Shown in pieces: positions 40,407-50,244 of a DNA stretch of 64,000 nucleotides. The DNA is from Nitrosomonas ureae (GTDB taxonomy: Bacteria; Pseudomonadota; Gammaproteobacteria; Burkholderiales; Nitrosomonadaceae), in the NCBI RefSeq assembly GCF_900206265.1, contig NZ_LT907782.1, positions 2,976,001 to 3,040,000 on the forward strand, in the 5' to 3' direction. The translations under genes and the position numbers were made by a program. How positions within the stretch are numbered: the first letter of the stretch is position 1; every line of letters starts with the position of its first letter. The notes under the pieces were generated by a model that saw only the letters and a list, made by a program, of their open reading frames with translations, did not search any database and was not told where the DNA came from.

Positions 40407-42725
40407 TTAGAATAATTGATCTTTGACATCTCTTGTTACTTTGGGTGAAAACTCAATAGAGCTGTCGATCATAGGAGGAAGCAATTCACTAAAGAAGTAT
40501 TCTGTAATGTCTCCATAATCATCTCTAAATCCTGTGACTGAATTTATTTTTGCTGTCTTAACTCCATTAGGTGGCGGGTACCCAGCTATTGGAATACCCT
40601 TTAAAACTGGATTCATATAATCCATCCAGAGAGGTAATGCAACACGTCCGCCAGTTTCATTGCTGCCTAACGATTTGGGTTCGTCATATCCTATCCATGC
40701 AATAGTAACTAAATCTTTCTGGAAACCGCAAAACCAAGCATCTATAAAATTACTGGTAGTACCTGTTTTTCCTGCGAGATCACTGCGTCCTAGCTGTTTA
40801 GCTTTAACAGCTGTGCCACGGTTAATCACGTCTTGCATCATACTTGTCATAATAAATGCATTGCGTGGATCAATGACTCGTTTGGCTCCACTTGATACTG
40901 ATATGGGATGAAATTGTTCAATAACGTTACCTTTTTCATCTTCAATACTTTTTATAAAGTATGGAGCAACACGGAATCCGCCATTCGCGAATACTGCATA
41001 ACCTACAGCCATCTGCATCGGTGTGACTGAACCTGCTCCAAGCGCCATTGGTAAATAAGGAGGGTGGCGTTCCGCATCAAAACCAAATCGGGTTATATAG
41101 TCTTGTGCATAGCGTATGCCAATAGCTTGTAATATTCGGATAGATGCAAGATTTTTTGATTTAGTCAAGGCGGTGCGCATACGTATCGGCCCCTCAAATT
41201 TACCATCGAAATTTTTGGGTTCCCATAACTGGCTTCCTGTCTGAGTTGCACTGAACGAGAGGGGTGCATCGTTGATGATCGTCGCCGGAGTAAAGCCTTT
41301 TTCCAAGGCTGCAGAGTAGATGAAAGGCTTGAAGCTGGATCCAGGTTGTCGCCATGCCTGAGTAACGTGATTAAATTGATTCTTATAAAAATCAAAACCA
41401 CCAACCAAAGCACGTATTGCACCATCGTTGGAATCAATTGAAACCAGCGCTGACTCAACTTCAGGCAATTGAACAATACGCCATACATTGTGAAGATCTT
41501 TCTGAATACGGATCAATGCACCAGGAGTGATATATTTTTTCCCAGGTTCTTTTTTTTCAGTAAGGGATTTTTGTACAAATTTAAGCCCATCACCCGTGAT
41601 TTCGATGATTTCACCTCCTCTACGATAAGCCTGTACTTTATTTGGTTTTGCAAACAATACAACTGCTGCATAAATATCGTCACTGTCGTTAACTTCATCC
41701 AATGCATCATTCAATGTTTTTTCTTGGTTTGTTCCATTCTTCAGTAAATCAATAAATCCTTCAGGGCCTCGATAGCCCCAACGCCGATCGTATTCGATTA
41801 CATTTTTTCGTAAAGCCTGATAAGCAGATTCTTGATCAAGTTGACGGATTGTTGTGTAGACCTTTATACCTTTATTATATGCGTCTTCCCGGTATCGATC
41901 ATAGATTACTTGGCGAACCATCTCGGCAACATATTCTGCCGGCATTGTGGAGGTTGTTGAACGTTTTTTTACTGGAACGGATTGTTTTTCTAATTCGCTT
42001 AGTTCTTTACTAGAAATGTAGTTAAGTTTATATAATCTTCCTAAGACGTAAAGTTGCCGACTTTTAGCTCGCTTAGGATTACTGATAGGATTATAACTAG
42101 AGGGTGCTTTAGGAAGACCTGCCAGCATGGCGGCTTCTGCAATATTAATTTCCTGTAAAGATTTTCCGAAATATGTTTGCGCTGCAGCTGCAAAGCCATA
42201 GCTACGCTGCCCAAGATAGATTTGGTTGATGTAAAGCTCCAAAATTTTATCTTTAGTAAGATTATGCTCAATCTTAAAAGCCAATAGTGTTTCACTAAGC
42301 TTTCTGGTAAAGGTTTTTTCTCTTGTCAGAAAAAAATTTCGTGCCACTTGCATTGTTATTGTGCTGGCACCTTGTCGTACACTCCCTGCAGAAAAATTTG
42401 AATAGGCTGCTCGTAGAACGCCAAGATAGTCGACACCACCATGTTCATAAAAACGATCATCTTCTGCTGCCAGAATTGATTGTTTTAGATTTTCTGGAAC
42501 TTGAGAAATAGTTACAACGTTTCTACGTTCTGCACCGAATTCTCCGATTAATAGACCTTCATCACTGTATACCCGTAAGGGAATTTTAGGACGGTAATCC
42601 GTTAATGTTTCCAACGATGGTAAATTTGAATAGATAACCAATGCAGCAAAACCTGCTAATAGGATTCCAATCAGGCCTAGTGCTGAGAATGTAAAGAAAA
42701 AATAATATAACCAACGAGCTAACAT
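40407..42725 (-). CDS. mrcA: Class A penicillin-binding protein 1A
   Basis: This bifunctional peptidoglycan synthase of 772 residues has a membrane anchor at about 8-33. The GT51 glycosyltransferase domain contains AAEDDRFYEHGGVD (catalytic Glu88), GASTITMQVARN and the KILELYINQIYLGQ segment. The OB-like linker is followed by the transpeptidase with QPGSSFKPF (Ser nucleophile near 460), SKN, and KTGTTSNFIDAWF near 650. It is divergent from pilMNOPQ, the same neighbourhood as ponA-pilM in Pseudomonas. Confidence 0.96.
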   Translation of the reverse strand: MLARWLYYFFFTFSALGLIGILLAGFAALVIYSNLPSLETLTDYRPKIPLRVYSDEGLLIGEFGAERRNVVTISQVPENLKQSILAAEDDRFYEHGGVDYLGVLRAAYSNFSAGSVRQGASTITMQVARNFFLTREKTFTRKLSETLLAFKIEHNLTKDKILELYINQIYLGQRSYGFAAAAQTYFGKSLQEINIAEAAMLAGLPKAPSSYNPISNPKRAKSRQLYVLGRLYKLNYISSKELSELEKQSVPVKKRSTTSTMPAEYVAEMVRQVIYDRYREDAYNKGIKVYTTIRQLDQESAYQALRKNVIEYDRRWGYRGPEGFIDLLKNGTNQEKTLNDALDEVNDSDDIYAAVVLFAKPNKVQAYRRGGEIIEITGDGLKFVQKSLTEKKEPGKKYITPGALIRIQKDLHNVWRIVQLPEVESALVSIDSNDGAIRALVGGFDFYKNQFNHVTQAWRQPGSSFKPFIYSAALEKGFTPATIINDAPLSFSATQTGSQLWEPKNFDGKFEGPIRMRTALTKSKNLASIRILQAIGIRYAQDYITRFGFDAERHPPYLPMALGAGSVTPMQMAVGYAVFANGGFRVAPYFIKSIEDEKGNVIEQFHPISVSSGAKRVIDPRNAFIMTSMMQDVINRGTAVKAKQLGRSDLAGKTGTTSNFIDAWFCGFQKDLVTIAWIGYDEPKSLGSNETGGRVALPLWMDYMNPVLKGIPIAGYPPPNGVKTAKINSVTGFRDDYGDITEYFFSELLPPMIDSSIEFSPKVTRDVKDQLF

Positions 42726-42956
42726 GAAAATTGATAGGGACTTATCATATAATGGTATTGTCGATTTATCCAGTGAAAGGAGGGGTATATCCAGCGCTTT
42801 TCTTTGAATAGGATTTTACAGATTCTGTCAAAATCAATGCCAGTTTTTTCAATCTGGTGAATGGTTTCATCGAATTTATACGGACAATAAAGATTTTACA
42901 TATTCTAGTTCTGATAGGGCAACTTTTAATTTGCGAGTATCGTCGCTAATCAAACA

Positions 42957-44060
42957 ATGTTCAAGGAAAATTTTGCTATTGATCTGGGCTTCTTAAAAAT
43001 GAAGTCTCCACCACTGATCGGTGTGGACATCAGCTCCTCCTCGATAAAAATGGTTGAGTTATCATTAACTGGTAAAGGAAGCCAAACTTATCGGATAGAT
43101 CGCTATGTTATAGAGTCTTTGCCGGTAGATGCAATGCTGGATGGTGGAATCGCCAATATGGAAGCCGTGAGTGAATGCTTACTACGTGGCTGGAAGCGGA
43201 TGGGAACTCGCTATAAAAATGTAGCATTAGCGTTGCCTGCAACAGATGTAATTACAAAAAAAATAATTGTTCCGGCGGGGCAGCGGGAAGATGACTTAAT
43301 TTTTCAAGTGGAAAATGAGGCCAGTCAATATATTCCATTTCCATTAGATGAAGTTGATCTGGATTTTCAAATTACCAGATCAATTTCCGATAGTTCAGAT
43401 GAAGTCGAAGTCCTAATTGCAGCATCACGTAAAGAGAAAGTCGAAGATCGTGTGGCAGCAGCGCTATCTGCAGGTCTGAAGGCCATGGTCATGGATGTAG
43501 AGCCATATGCGGCGCAAGCTGCATTTGAGTTAACGCTGAATCAATTGCCAGGAGGGGGGAAAGACCAGATAATCGCACTGGTTGATATCGGTGCAACGGT
43601 CATGAAAGTTAATGTGCTGCTCAATGGTGAGTCGATATATTCCCGGGATCAATCCTTTGGCGGCAATCAATTAACACAAGAAATACATAATCAATTCAAT
43701 CTCTCGTTGGAAGAATCTGAAGCAGCCAAGCGTAGCGGAGAGTTACCTAAAAACTACCAGGCAGATGTTTTGCGACCATTCTGCGAGACATTGGCCATCG
43801 AAGTGATGCGTGCTATTCAGTTTTTTTATACCTCCACGCAATATACTGAAGTGAACTATATTTTTATAGCGGGTGGAAGTGCAGTCATACCCGGATTGGA
43901 TGCGGTTATTGCAGCACGTACGCAAGTCAGCACTCTGATTCTGAATCCTTTTGCAACTATGGAATTGTCGAGTCGTATTATTCCGCGGCAATTGAATCTC
44001 GATGCACCCTCCCTTTTGATTGCTTGCGGTCTGGCTTTAAGAAATTTTGATCCATCATGA
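42957..44060 (+). CDS. pilM: Type IV pilus inner-membrane platform protein PilM
   Basis: PilM is an actin-like (FtsA fold) cytoplasmic ATP-binding protein that binds the PilN N-terminus. In the 367 residues, PPLIGVDISSSSIKMVELS (about 17-35) is the phosphate-1 region, ALVDIGATVMKVNVL is phosphate 2, and FIAGGSAVIPGLD is the adenosine motif. The first ATG is kept because homologues share the hydrophobic N-terminal GFLK extension. It begins the pilMNOPQ operon; its stop overlaps the pilN start (ATGA). Confidence 0.95.
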   Translation: MFKENFAIDLGFLKMKSPPLIGVDISSSSIKMVELSLTGKGSQTYRIDRYVIESLPVDAMLDGGIANMEAVSECLLRGWKRMGTRYKNVALALPATDVITKKIIVPAGQREDDLIFQVENEASQYIPFPLDEVDLDFQITRSISDSSDEVEVLIAASRKEKVEDRVAAALSAGLKAMVMDVEPYAAQAAFELTLNQLPGGGKDQIIALVDIGATVMKVNVLLNGESIYSRDQSFGGNQLTQEIHNQFNLSLEESEAAKRSGELPKNYQADVLRPFCETLAIEVMRAIQFFYTSTQYTEVNYIFIAGGSAVIPGLDAVIAARTQVSTLILNPFATMELSSRIIPRQLNLDAPSLLIACGLALRNFDPS

Positions 44061-44641
44061 TTCGTATTAACTTACTTCCTCATCGTGAACTTAAACGTAA
44101 AGCAAGACAGCAGCAAATCGCAGCACTAGCCGGATTGGCCGGGTTTTTAGGTTTGCTGGTGGTTTGGGGTGTTCATGACATGATTGCTGAAAAGATAGAA
44201 TTTCAGAATAGCCGTAATCAATACTTAAATGAGCAGATTGCAATTTTGGATAAAGAGATTGCAGAGATCCGAGAAATTAAGAATCAGACACAAGAGCTGC
44301 TTACACGTAAGCAAATCGTGGAGACCTTGCAAAACAGTCGATCCGAGGTTGTTCATTTACTGGATCAATTGGTACGGCTGCTTCCCGATGGCGTATATCT
44401 GCAAAGTATCAAACAAGAGGGGCATAACATTACTTTGGTTGGATATGCGCAATCCAATGCATGGGTATCGACACTGATGCGTAATCTTGAATCTTCACCA
44501 TGGCTTGAGTCGCCGTTATTGATAGAAATTAAAGCAATGACGATCAATAATGTGCGTCAAAATGAATTCAATATGAAAATAAAACTCAAGCAAGCATTCA
44601 TCAATGATGCGCAAGACTCTTCTTTTAATGCTGCCGGATAA
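44057..44641 (+). CDS. pilN: Type IV pilus assembly protein PilN
   Basis: PilN is a bitopic inner-membrane protein that pairs with PilO. The 194-residue protein opens MIRINLLPHRELKRKARQ, the conserved PilM-binding INLLP motif, followed by one membrane helix at about 22-44, a coiled coil (45-95) and a ferredoxin-like periplasmic domain. It is coupled to pilM by a four-base overlap. Confidence 0.95.
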   Translation: MIRINLLPHRELKRKARQQQIAALAGLAGFLGLLVVWGVHDMIAEKIEFQNSRNQYLNEQIAILDKEIAEIREIKNQTQELLTRKQIVETLQNSRSEVVHLLDQLVRLLPDGVYLQSIKQEGHNITLVGYAQSNAWVSTLMRNLESSPWLESPLLIEIKAMTINNVRQNEFNMKIKLKQAFINDAQDSSFNAAG

Positions 44642-44658
44642 AATACATACAAACTGCG

Positions 44659-45273
44659 ATGAATAATTTACTCATGGAATTGCGTCAGCTAGATATCAAT
44701 CAAGCTGGGAATTGGCCGGCAGCATTTAAGATTGCCGCATTGGTAATATTATTTATTGCGATCATCGTGGCAGGACATTTTCTAGTTTGGCAAGATCAAA
44801 TCGAAATGCTGAGAAATATACATGCTGAAGAAGAAACGCTAAAAAACGCTTATCTGGTTAAGAAAAGTAGCGCTGTCAATCTATCTGCTTTGCGTTTGCA
44901 GTTGAAAGAAATTGAGCAATCCCTTAGTGCGTTGCTCAAACAGCTTCCTGATAAATCGGAAATGGAAGCGCTATTGGTGGATATCAATCAAGCTGGCTTA
45001 GGTCGTGGCTTGCAGTTTGAATTATTTAAACCCGATGCGCAGGAAACGATTCATGCATTTTATGCCGAGTTGCCAGTGTCAATCCGGGTGACCGGCAGCT
45101 ATCATGATATTGGCGCATTTGCCAGTGATGTTGCGCAATTGCCACGGATTGTCACGTTAAATGACGTTAGCATTTTACCTGCGAATGATGGGAAACTAGT
45201 ATTGGATGCGGTTGCAAAAACATTTCGTTATCTGGATGAGGAAGAAATGTTAAAGCAGACAGGAAGCAAATAA
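44659..45273 (+). CDS. pilO: Type IV pilus assembly protein PilO
   Basis: PilO forms heterodimers with PilN and binds PilP. The 204-residue protein has a short cytoplasmic tail, a membrane helix at about 24-46, a coiled coil with EIEQSLSALLKQLPDKSEME, and a C-terminal ferredoxin-like domain (SIRVTGSYHDIGAFASDV). It sits 17 bases after pilN and three before pilP. Confidence 0.94.
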   Translation: MNNLLMELRQLDINQAGNWPAAFKIAALVILFIAIIVAGHFLVWQDQIEMLRNIHAEEETLKNAYLVKKSSAVNLSALRLQLKEIEQSLSALLKQLPDKSEMEALLVDINQAGLGRGLQFELFKPDAQETIHAFYAELPVSIRVTGSYHDIGAFASDVAQLPRIVTLNDVSILPANDGKLVLDAVAKTFRYLDEEEMLKQTGSK

Positions 45274-45276
45274 ATT

Positions 45277-45795
45277 ATGATTAGAAACATATATCTGCTA
45301 GTATTATCTACAATTTGGTTGAGCATGATAACTGGGTGCAGTCAGAATGATTCCAGGGATCTGGAAGCGTTTATATATAACTCGGGGGAGGGCTTGCAAG
45401 GTAAAATTGATCCATTGCCTGAAGTTGTTCCATATAAATCTTTTACTTATCAGGCATTTGATATACCCAGTCCTTTTGTGCCGCGCAAAAATAATCAGGT
45501 ACAGGTGCTTACAAGTGAAATTCAACCTGATTTGAATCGGCGTAAGGAGTTTCTGGAATCCTATCCGTTGGAGAACTTATCCATGGTTGGTTCATTACAA
45601 CAGAAAGATATGATTTTTGCTGTAATAAAATCACCAGATGGAGCACTATATCGTGTCAAGGTTGGTAATTATTTAGGTTCGAATTTCGGAAAAATTAACT
45701 ATATTTCGGAATCGGAAATTAAGCTATCAGAAATCGTACAAGACGGGGTGAATGAATGGATTGAAAGGACAAGTGTACTTACGCTGAAAAATTAG
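45277..45795 (+). CDS. pilP: Type IV pilus lipoprotein PilP
   Basis: PilP links the PilNO complex to the PilQ secretin. The 172-residue precursor has a signal peptide with a lipobox ending in SMITGC, lipidation at about Cys21. A flexible segment is followed by a compact beta domain containing YPLENLSMVGSLQQKD and YRVKVGNYLGSNFGKI, both typical. It lies between pilO and pilQ. Confidence 0.95.
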   Translation: MIRNIYLLVLSTIWLSMITGCSQNDSRDLEAFIYNSGEGLQGKIDPLPEVVPYKSFTYQAFDIPSPFVPRKNNQVQVLTSEIQPDLNRRKEFLESYPLENLSMVGSLQQKDMIFAVIKSPDGALYRVKVGNYLGSNFGKINYISESEIKLSEIVQDGVNEWIERTSVLTLKN

Positions 45796-45826
45796 CAACG
45801 TAACAACCATTAAGCTAACAATAGCT

Positions 45827-47923
45827 ATGAAAGGGTATGGCCTTAATATGGTATTTGCTGCAATATTAATTTGTTTCTCAGTGGTAATTTTTTCTCCGCA
45901 AACAGTAACAGCAGAGGCACTTCAAAATAGTATCCGTTCAATCGATATTTCTACCTTCCAAAATAGCGAGGTAATTGCAAAGATTACTCTCGATTATCCG
46001 CTCCAAGCACTCCCGACAGGAGTAGCTCTGGACAATCCAAATCGTATTTATTTTGACTTTTATCAGGTTTCCAACGGGTTGGGAAAGAATGAGCAGGAAG
46101 CTTCTGAAGGGGATTTGCGCAGCGTAAATGTCGTTCAGGTAGGTGATAGAACACGGTTGGTATTAAACTTGGCCAGGTTAATGCGGCATGAAATGATAGC
46201 GCAGGAAAATATATTGTTAATCAAGCTGTTCACTGTACCGGAGAATCGAACATCTACTACCGTTGTGCGATTTGCTGAGGAAACCTTTAACACTCATATG
46301 AATAGGCTACAAGATATCGATTTTCGCCGCGGTGCGAATGGCGAGGGTCGTATTGAAGTTGATATGACAAAAGCCGGTACAAGCGTTGATGTGCAGCAAC
46401 AAGGTGACGATATTTTTGTTGAATTTGTCGATACATTACTGCCTGGTAGTCTTAGAAAACGCCTCGATGTGATGGATTTTGCTACGCCTGTGCAAATCAT
46501 TGAAACATCCAAGAAGGGAAATAATGTTCGCATGCATGTTAAGTCCGGCGGACGTTGGGAGCATTCGGCACGTCAGTCAGGGACAAGATTTATCCTTGAA
46601 ATACGGGCGCTGACCGAAGATGAAGAGGAGCAAGCGAAAAAAAGACGTGCTAATGGAGGATATACCGGTGAAAGATTATCGCTTAATTTCCAAGATGTAG
46701 AGGTTAGGGCGGTGTTGCAAGTGATTGCTGATTTTACTAATTTGAATATTATCGCCAGTGATTCGGTGGGAGGTAATCTTACTTTAAGATTAAAGGACGT
46801 ACCTTGGGATCAGGCACTTGATATTGTGTTGCAGGCGCATGGGCTGGATAAACGCAAGGTAGGAAACGTCATTTTTGTGGCACCGCGAAAAGAGATGGCA
46901 GACAGAGAATTGCTCGATGTGGAAGCACAAATGCAAATAGCCGATATGGAGCCGCTACGTTCGGAAACTTATCATCTGAATCATCGGAGGGTTAATTCAA
47001 TTTCGTTTGAAGGGATGCTGAGCAGGCGAGGTACGATCAATATCGATGAGATTAGCAATACAGTGACGGTCACCGATATTCCTGTCCGAATAGATGAAGT
47101 TAGAAAGCGCATACAGAAGCTGGATGTGTTTGAAAGACAAGTCATGATCGAGGCGCGCATTGTCGAAGCGACAGATAATTTTAGCCGCAATCTGGGCGCG
47201 CGTTTTGGTATACAGAATGCGAGTGGTCTGGGTGATCAAACCTTGGGGGTTTCGGGTAATTTAACCGGTTCAAGCGCTCTTGCTGCCGGAGGTGGGGTAA
47301 GTGGGGCCAATAACCTGAATGTAAATTTACCTGCGGCGGCGGCTACTGGCTTGTTGGGTGGTCCGGCTGCACTGGGTTTGAGTTTAATGAAAATTAATAA
47401 TAACCGATTAATTAATCTTGAGCTGTCGGCATTGGAAACAGACCAGAAAGGAAGGGTGATAGCCAGTCCACGAGTAGTCACAGCGCATGGCGTCGAAGCG
47501 ATTATTGAGCAAGGTGATCGAATTCCCTTCCAACAAGCTACCAGCAGTGGAGCCACGAGTATTCGCTTTATGGATGCGACGCTGCGATTAAGGGTAAAAC
47601 CATTGATTACCTATAATGGTCAGATTGATATGGAGTTGAATGTCAATCAGGACAGAATTGGTGCGATTATTAATCAATTTCTACCGCCGGCAATTAATAC
47701 CAAACAAGTGACCACTAAGGTATTGGTGGAAAATGGCGGAACCGTGGTAATTGGCGGTATTTTTGATCGAACTGAGAATCGGGTGGTCAATAAAGTACCG
47801 ATGCTGGGAGATATTCCGGTGCTTGGTCACGTTTTTCGCAATACAACCAGGGTCGACAATAAACGCGAGTTGTTGATTTTTGTGACGCCACGCATTTTAA
47901 ATGATAGCTTGAATCTGCAATAG
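45827..47923 (+). CDS. pilQ: Type IV pilus secretin PilQ
   Basis: PilQ forms the outer-membrane gate for the pilus. The 698-residue precursor has a signal peptide (about 1-31), two AMIN peptidoglycan-binding domains (about 35-230), an STN/N0 domain (LSLNFQDVEVRAVLQVIADF), an N1 domain, and the secretin beta domain with IASPRVVTAHGVEAIIEQGDRIP and ending VTPRILNDSLNLQ. A Gly/Ala-rich stretch (about 470-515) forms the gate region. aroK/aroB, common next neighbours, are not here; it is convergent with trmL with six bases between the stops. Confidence 0.96.
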   Translation: MKGYGLNMVFAAILICFSVVIFSPQTVTAEALQNSIRSIDISTFQNSEVIAKITLDYPLQALPTGVALDNPNRIYFDFYQVSNGLGKNEQEASEGDLRSVNVVQVGDRTRLVLNLARLMRHEMIAQENILLIKLFTVPENRTSTTVVRFAEETFNTHMNRLQDIDFRRGANGEGRIEVDMTKAGTSVDVQQQGDDIFVEFVDTLLPGSLRKRLDVMDFATPVQIIETSKKGNNVRMHVKSGGRWEHSARQSGTRFILEIRALTEDEEEQAKKRRANGGYTGERLSLNFQDVEVRAVLQVIADFTNLNIIASDSVGGNLTLRLKDVPWDQALDIVLQAHGLDKRKVGNVIFVAPRKEMADRELLDVEAQMQIADMEPLRSETYHLNHRRVNSISFEGMLSRRGTINIDEISNTVTVTDIPVRIDEVRKRIQKLDVFERQVMIEARIVEATDNFSRNLGARFGIQNASGLGDQTLGVSGNLTGSSALAAGGGVSGANNLNVNLPAAAATGLLGGPAALGLSLMKINNNRLINLELSALETDQKGRVIASPRVVTAHGVEAIIEQGDRIPFQQATSSGATSIRFMDATLRLRVKPLITYNGQIDMELNVNQDRIGAIINQFLPPAINTKQVTTKVLVENGGTVVIGGIFDRTENRVVNKVPMLGDIPVLGHVFRNTTRVDNKRELLIFVTPRILNDSLNLQ

Positions 47924-47929
47924 AACTGC

Positions 47930-48394
47930 CTAGATTCCCATGGAAAAACCGGATTGTCGCCATGCTTCATAAGCAATGATGGCGACAGTATTGGATAAAT
48001 TAAGACTGCGGCTATTAGCTACCATCGGTACCCGAATGCGGTGCTGCTCCGGGAAGGTATCCATAATATGAGAGGGCAATCCCCGGCTTTCCGTGCCAAA
48101 CAGAAAGGCATCCCCCGCTGCGTAGCTTACTTTGTCATAACCCTGTTTTCCTCGTGTGGTGATGGCAAACATTCGATGATCTCGTAGGTTGTGGCAACAA
48201 TCTGCCCAGCTGTCGTGTACTATAATTTGAGCAAATTCGTGATAATCCAGACCTGCGCGTAATAATTGCTTATCTTGGAGTGGAAATCCTAAAGGTTTGA
48301 CAAGGTGCAATTGCATACCGGTATTGGCACAGAGACGGATAATGTTGCCTGTATTGGGTGGAATTTCGGGTTGGTAAAGGATAATATTATACAT
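47930..48394 (-). CDS. trmL: tRNA (cytidine(34)-2'-O)-methyltransferase TrmL
   Basis: TrmL methylates the wobble ribose of tRNA-Leu species. It is a minimal SPOUT methyltransferase of 154 residues: [21 protein letters not shown] (3-23), the FGTESRGLP motif and [21 protein letters not shown], which together form the trefoil-knot AdoMet site. It follows comF on the minus strand after 21 bases and is probably co-transcribed. Confidence 0.95.
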   Translation of the reverse strand: MYNIILYQPEIPPNTGNIIRLCANTGMQLHLVKPLGFPLQDKQLLRAGLDYHEFAQIIVHDSWADCCHNLRDHRMFAITTRGKQGYDKVSYAAGDAFLFGTESRGLPSHIMDTFPEQHRIRVPMVANSRSLNLSNTVAIIAYEAWRQSGFSMGI

Positions 48395-48415
48395 AGGGAT
48401 GTGATTATTGGCCTG

Positions 48416-49102
48416 TTAGGATAAATACGGCCCTATTTGATTTTTTTCGGACAAAGCCCGGGCTATTATCCAGTTGCTGATCTCAATTACACCATGTTTA
48501 CGTAGTGTTTTTGCCACTTCATTTAATGTGGCGCCCGTTGTCATGACATCATCAACCAGCGCAACATGCTTGCCGGAAAGATCTATTGTACAATCAAAAG
48601 CGCTGCGAATATTTTTCTGCCTATCTTTCCACGGTAATCCGGTTTGCGGAAGTGTATGCTTGATGCGGGTACAGCTATCGGGTAATACGGTAATGCCAAG
48701 CGACTCCGAAACATAACGACTGATTTCCATCGCCTGATTAAATCCGCGTTCACGTAACCGGATGGGATGCAAAGGCATCGGGATAATGACATCCGGCAAT
48801 CTATCGGTGGCCTTTAATTTTTCAATGAGCAGGTTTGCCAGAGTCGACGCCAAGAAAAGATTGGCGCGATATTTGAATGCATGAATCAGCGCATCGATAG
48901 GAAATGTGTAACGTAGTGCAGCGATGGTGCGAGTGAATGCAGGGGGGGTATTCAGACAAGCACCACATATTTCCGAGGTTGGGACTGGCCACAGGCAAAT
49001 AGGACAATGATTTTCTGGCAGTTGCGGTAAGTCGAGCAGGCAGGATTCGCAGAAATCCTGATTTGCCGATGCACCACATAGTACACAGTTTATTTGGGTC
49101 AT
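48416..49102 (-). CDS. comF: ComF family protein (PRTase-like)
   Basis: ComF proteins take part in DNA uptake in naturally competent bacteria. The 228-residue protein has N-terminal zinc-finger cysteines (CVLCG, CESC, CPIC, CGAC) and a C-terminal phosphoribosyltransferase domain with the PRPP loop VALVDDVMTTGATL (about 188-201). With pilMNOPQ close by, a link to pilus-dependent uptake is attractive but inferred. It is divergent from bioB; comF and bio genes are neighbours in many betaproteobacteria. Confidence 0.93.
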   Translation of the reverse strand: MTQINCVLCGASANQDFCESCLLDLPQLPENHCPICLWPVPTSEICGACLNTPPAFTRTIAALRYTFPIDALIHAFKYRANLFLASTLANLLIEKLKATDRLPDVIIPMPLHPIRLRERGFNQAMEISRYVSESLGITVLPDSCTRIKHTLPQTGLPWKDRQKNIRSAFDCTIDLSGKHVALVDDVMTTGATLNEVAKTLRKHGVIEISNWIIARALSEKNQIGPYLS

Positions 49103-49233
49103 GATGAGAATAGTGTCGATCTGTTATGAATAAAGCGTAACGGAAAAATTGACAGGGCCACTTGAATCCTTGATCATCCAAAGTATCGATGGTAGAAGAT
49201 AGTGTTCACTAAAAATAAGGTAGATTAATCGGC

Positions 49234-50244
49234 ATGAATTTGAATTCACTTATCACAAATAGCGAAACGAAAGGCAATCCAGGAAAAATTACCGAGGAAT
49301 CGCAGAGCTCCAAGTTTTGGAGCGTGACCGAGGTTGAGTCGTTGTTGAATGCGTCTTTTAACGATTTGATTTTTCGTGCGCAGACGGTACATCGTCAGCA
49401 CCATGATCCGAATGGGGTGCAATTATCCACGCTGATATCCGTGAAGACGGGTGGTTGTCCGGAAGATTGCGGCTATTGCCCGCAAGCGGCACGCTATCAT
49501 ACCGGTGTTGAAAATCAGGATATGCTGTCGCTGGATGAAGTGGTATCTGCTGCGACAGCAGCAAAAGATAAGGGCGCATCGCGGTTTTGTATGGGTGCCG
49601 CCTGGCGCGGTCCGAAGCAGCGCGATATCGAAAAGATGACTGAAATGGTACGTGCGGTCAAGTCGCTGGGTCTGGAAACCTGTGCCACACTCGGTTTATT
49701 AAAGCCCGGACAAGCTCGGCAACTGGGAGAAGCAGGGTTGGATTATTATAATCACAACCTTGACACAGCGCCTGAGTATTACGAGGAAATCGTTACCACG
49801 CGGCAGTATCAGGATCGTCTGGATACATTGCAACAAGTGCGCGAGGCCGGGATCAATGTATGTTGCGGCGGTATCGTCGGCATGGGGGAAACGCGCCGTT
49901 CACGCGCCGGATTAATCGCACAGTTGGCGAACATGAATCCTTATCCCGAATCGGTTCCGATCAACCATCTGGTGCAAGTTGAAGGCACACCCCTGTATGG
50001 TACCGCAGCGTTGGATCCTTTTGAATTCGTTCGTACTATCGCTGCCGCACGGATCACTATGCCAAAAGCAATGGTGCGGTTATCCGCAGGACGGCAGGAA
50101 ATGTCTGAAGCGATTCAGTCATTATGTTTCCTGGCGGGAGCAAATTCCATTTTCTATGGCGATAAGTTGTTGACGACGGGAAATCCCGAAACTGACCGCG
50201 ATCGAGCGCTGATGGAAAAATTGGGACTTCACGCACTGTCATAG
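49234..50244 (+). CDS. bioB: Biotin synthase
   Basis: BioB inserts sulfur into dethiobiotin by radical SAM chemistry. The 336 residues include the CxxxCxxC motif with Cys75, Cys79 and Cys82 in [13 protein letters not shown], and the cluster-2 segments [13 protein letters not shown] and [16 protein letters not shown] (Arg ligand). The N-terminus is extended by about 25 residues over E. coli-like starts. First of the bio operon, and its stop directly abuts the bioF ATG. Confidence 0.96.
   Translation: MNLNSLITNSETKGNPGKITEESQSSKFWSVTEVESLLNASFNDLIFRAQTVHRQHHDPNGVQLSTLISVKTGGCPEDCGYCPQAARYHTGVENQDMLSLDEVVSAATAAKDKGASRFCMGAAWRGPKQRDIEKMTEMVRAVKSLGLETCATLGLLKPGQARQLGEAGLDYYNHNLDTAPEYYEEIVTTRQYQDRLDTLQQVREAGINVCCGGIVGMGETRRSRAGLIAQLANMNPYPESVPINHLVQVEGTPLYGTAALDPFEFVRTIAAARITMPKAMVRLSAGRQEMSEAIQSLCFLAGANSIFYGDKLLTTGNPETDRDRALMEKLGLHALS

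Noticed and set aside
42880..42956. A GGGCAAC-like string before pilM as a sigma-54 promoter
   Set aside because: Spacing between the GG and GC elements is 13 rather than 10, so it does not fit the sigma-54 consensus.
49103..49233. A BirA operator before bioB
   Set aside because: Only short imperfect symmetry (GTTAT...GTAAC) is visible; nothing approaches a BirA palindrome with proper spacing.
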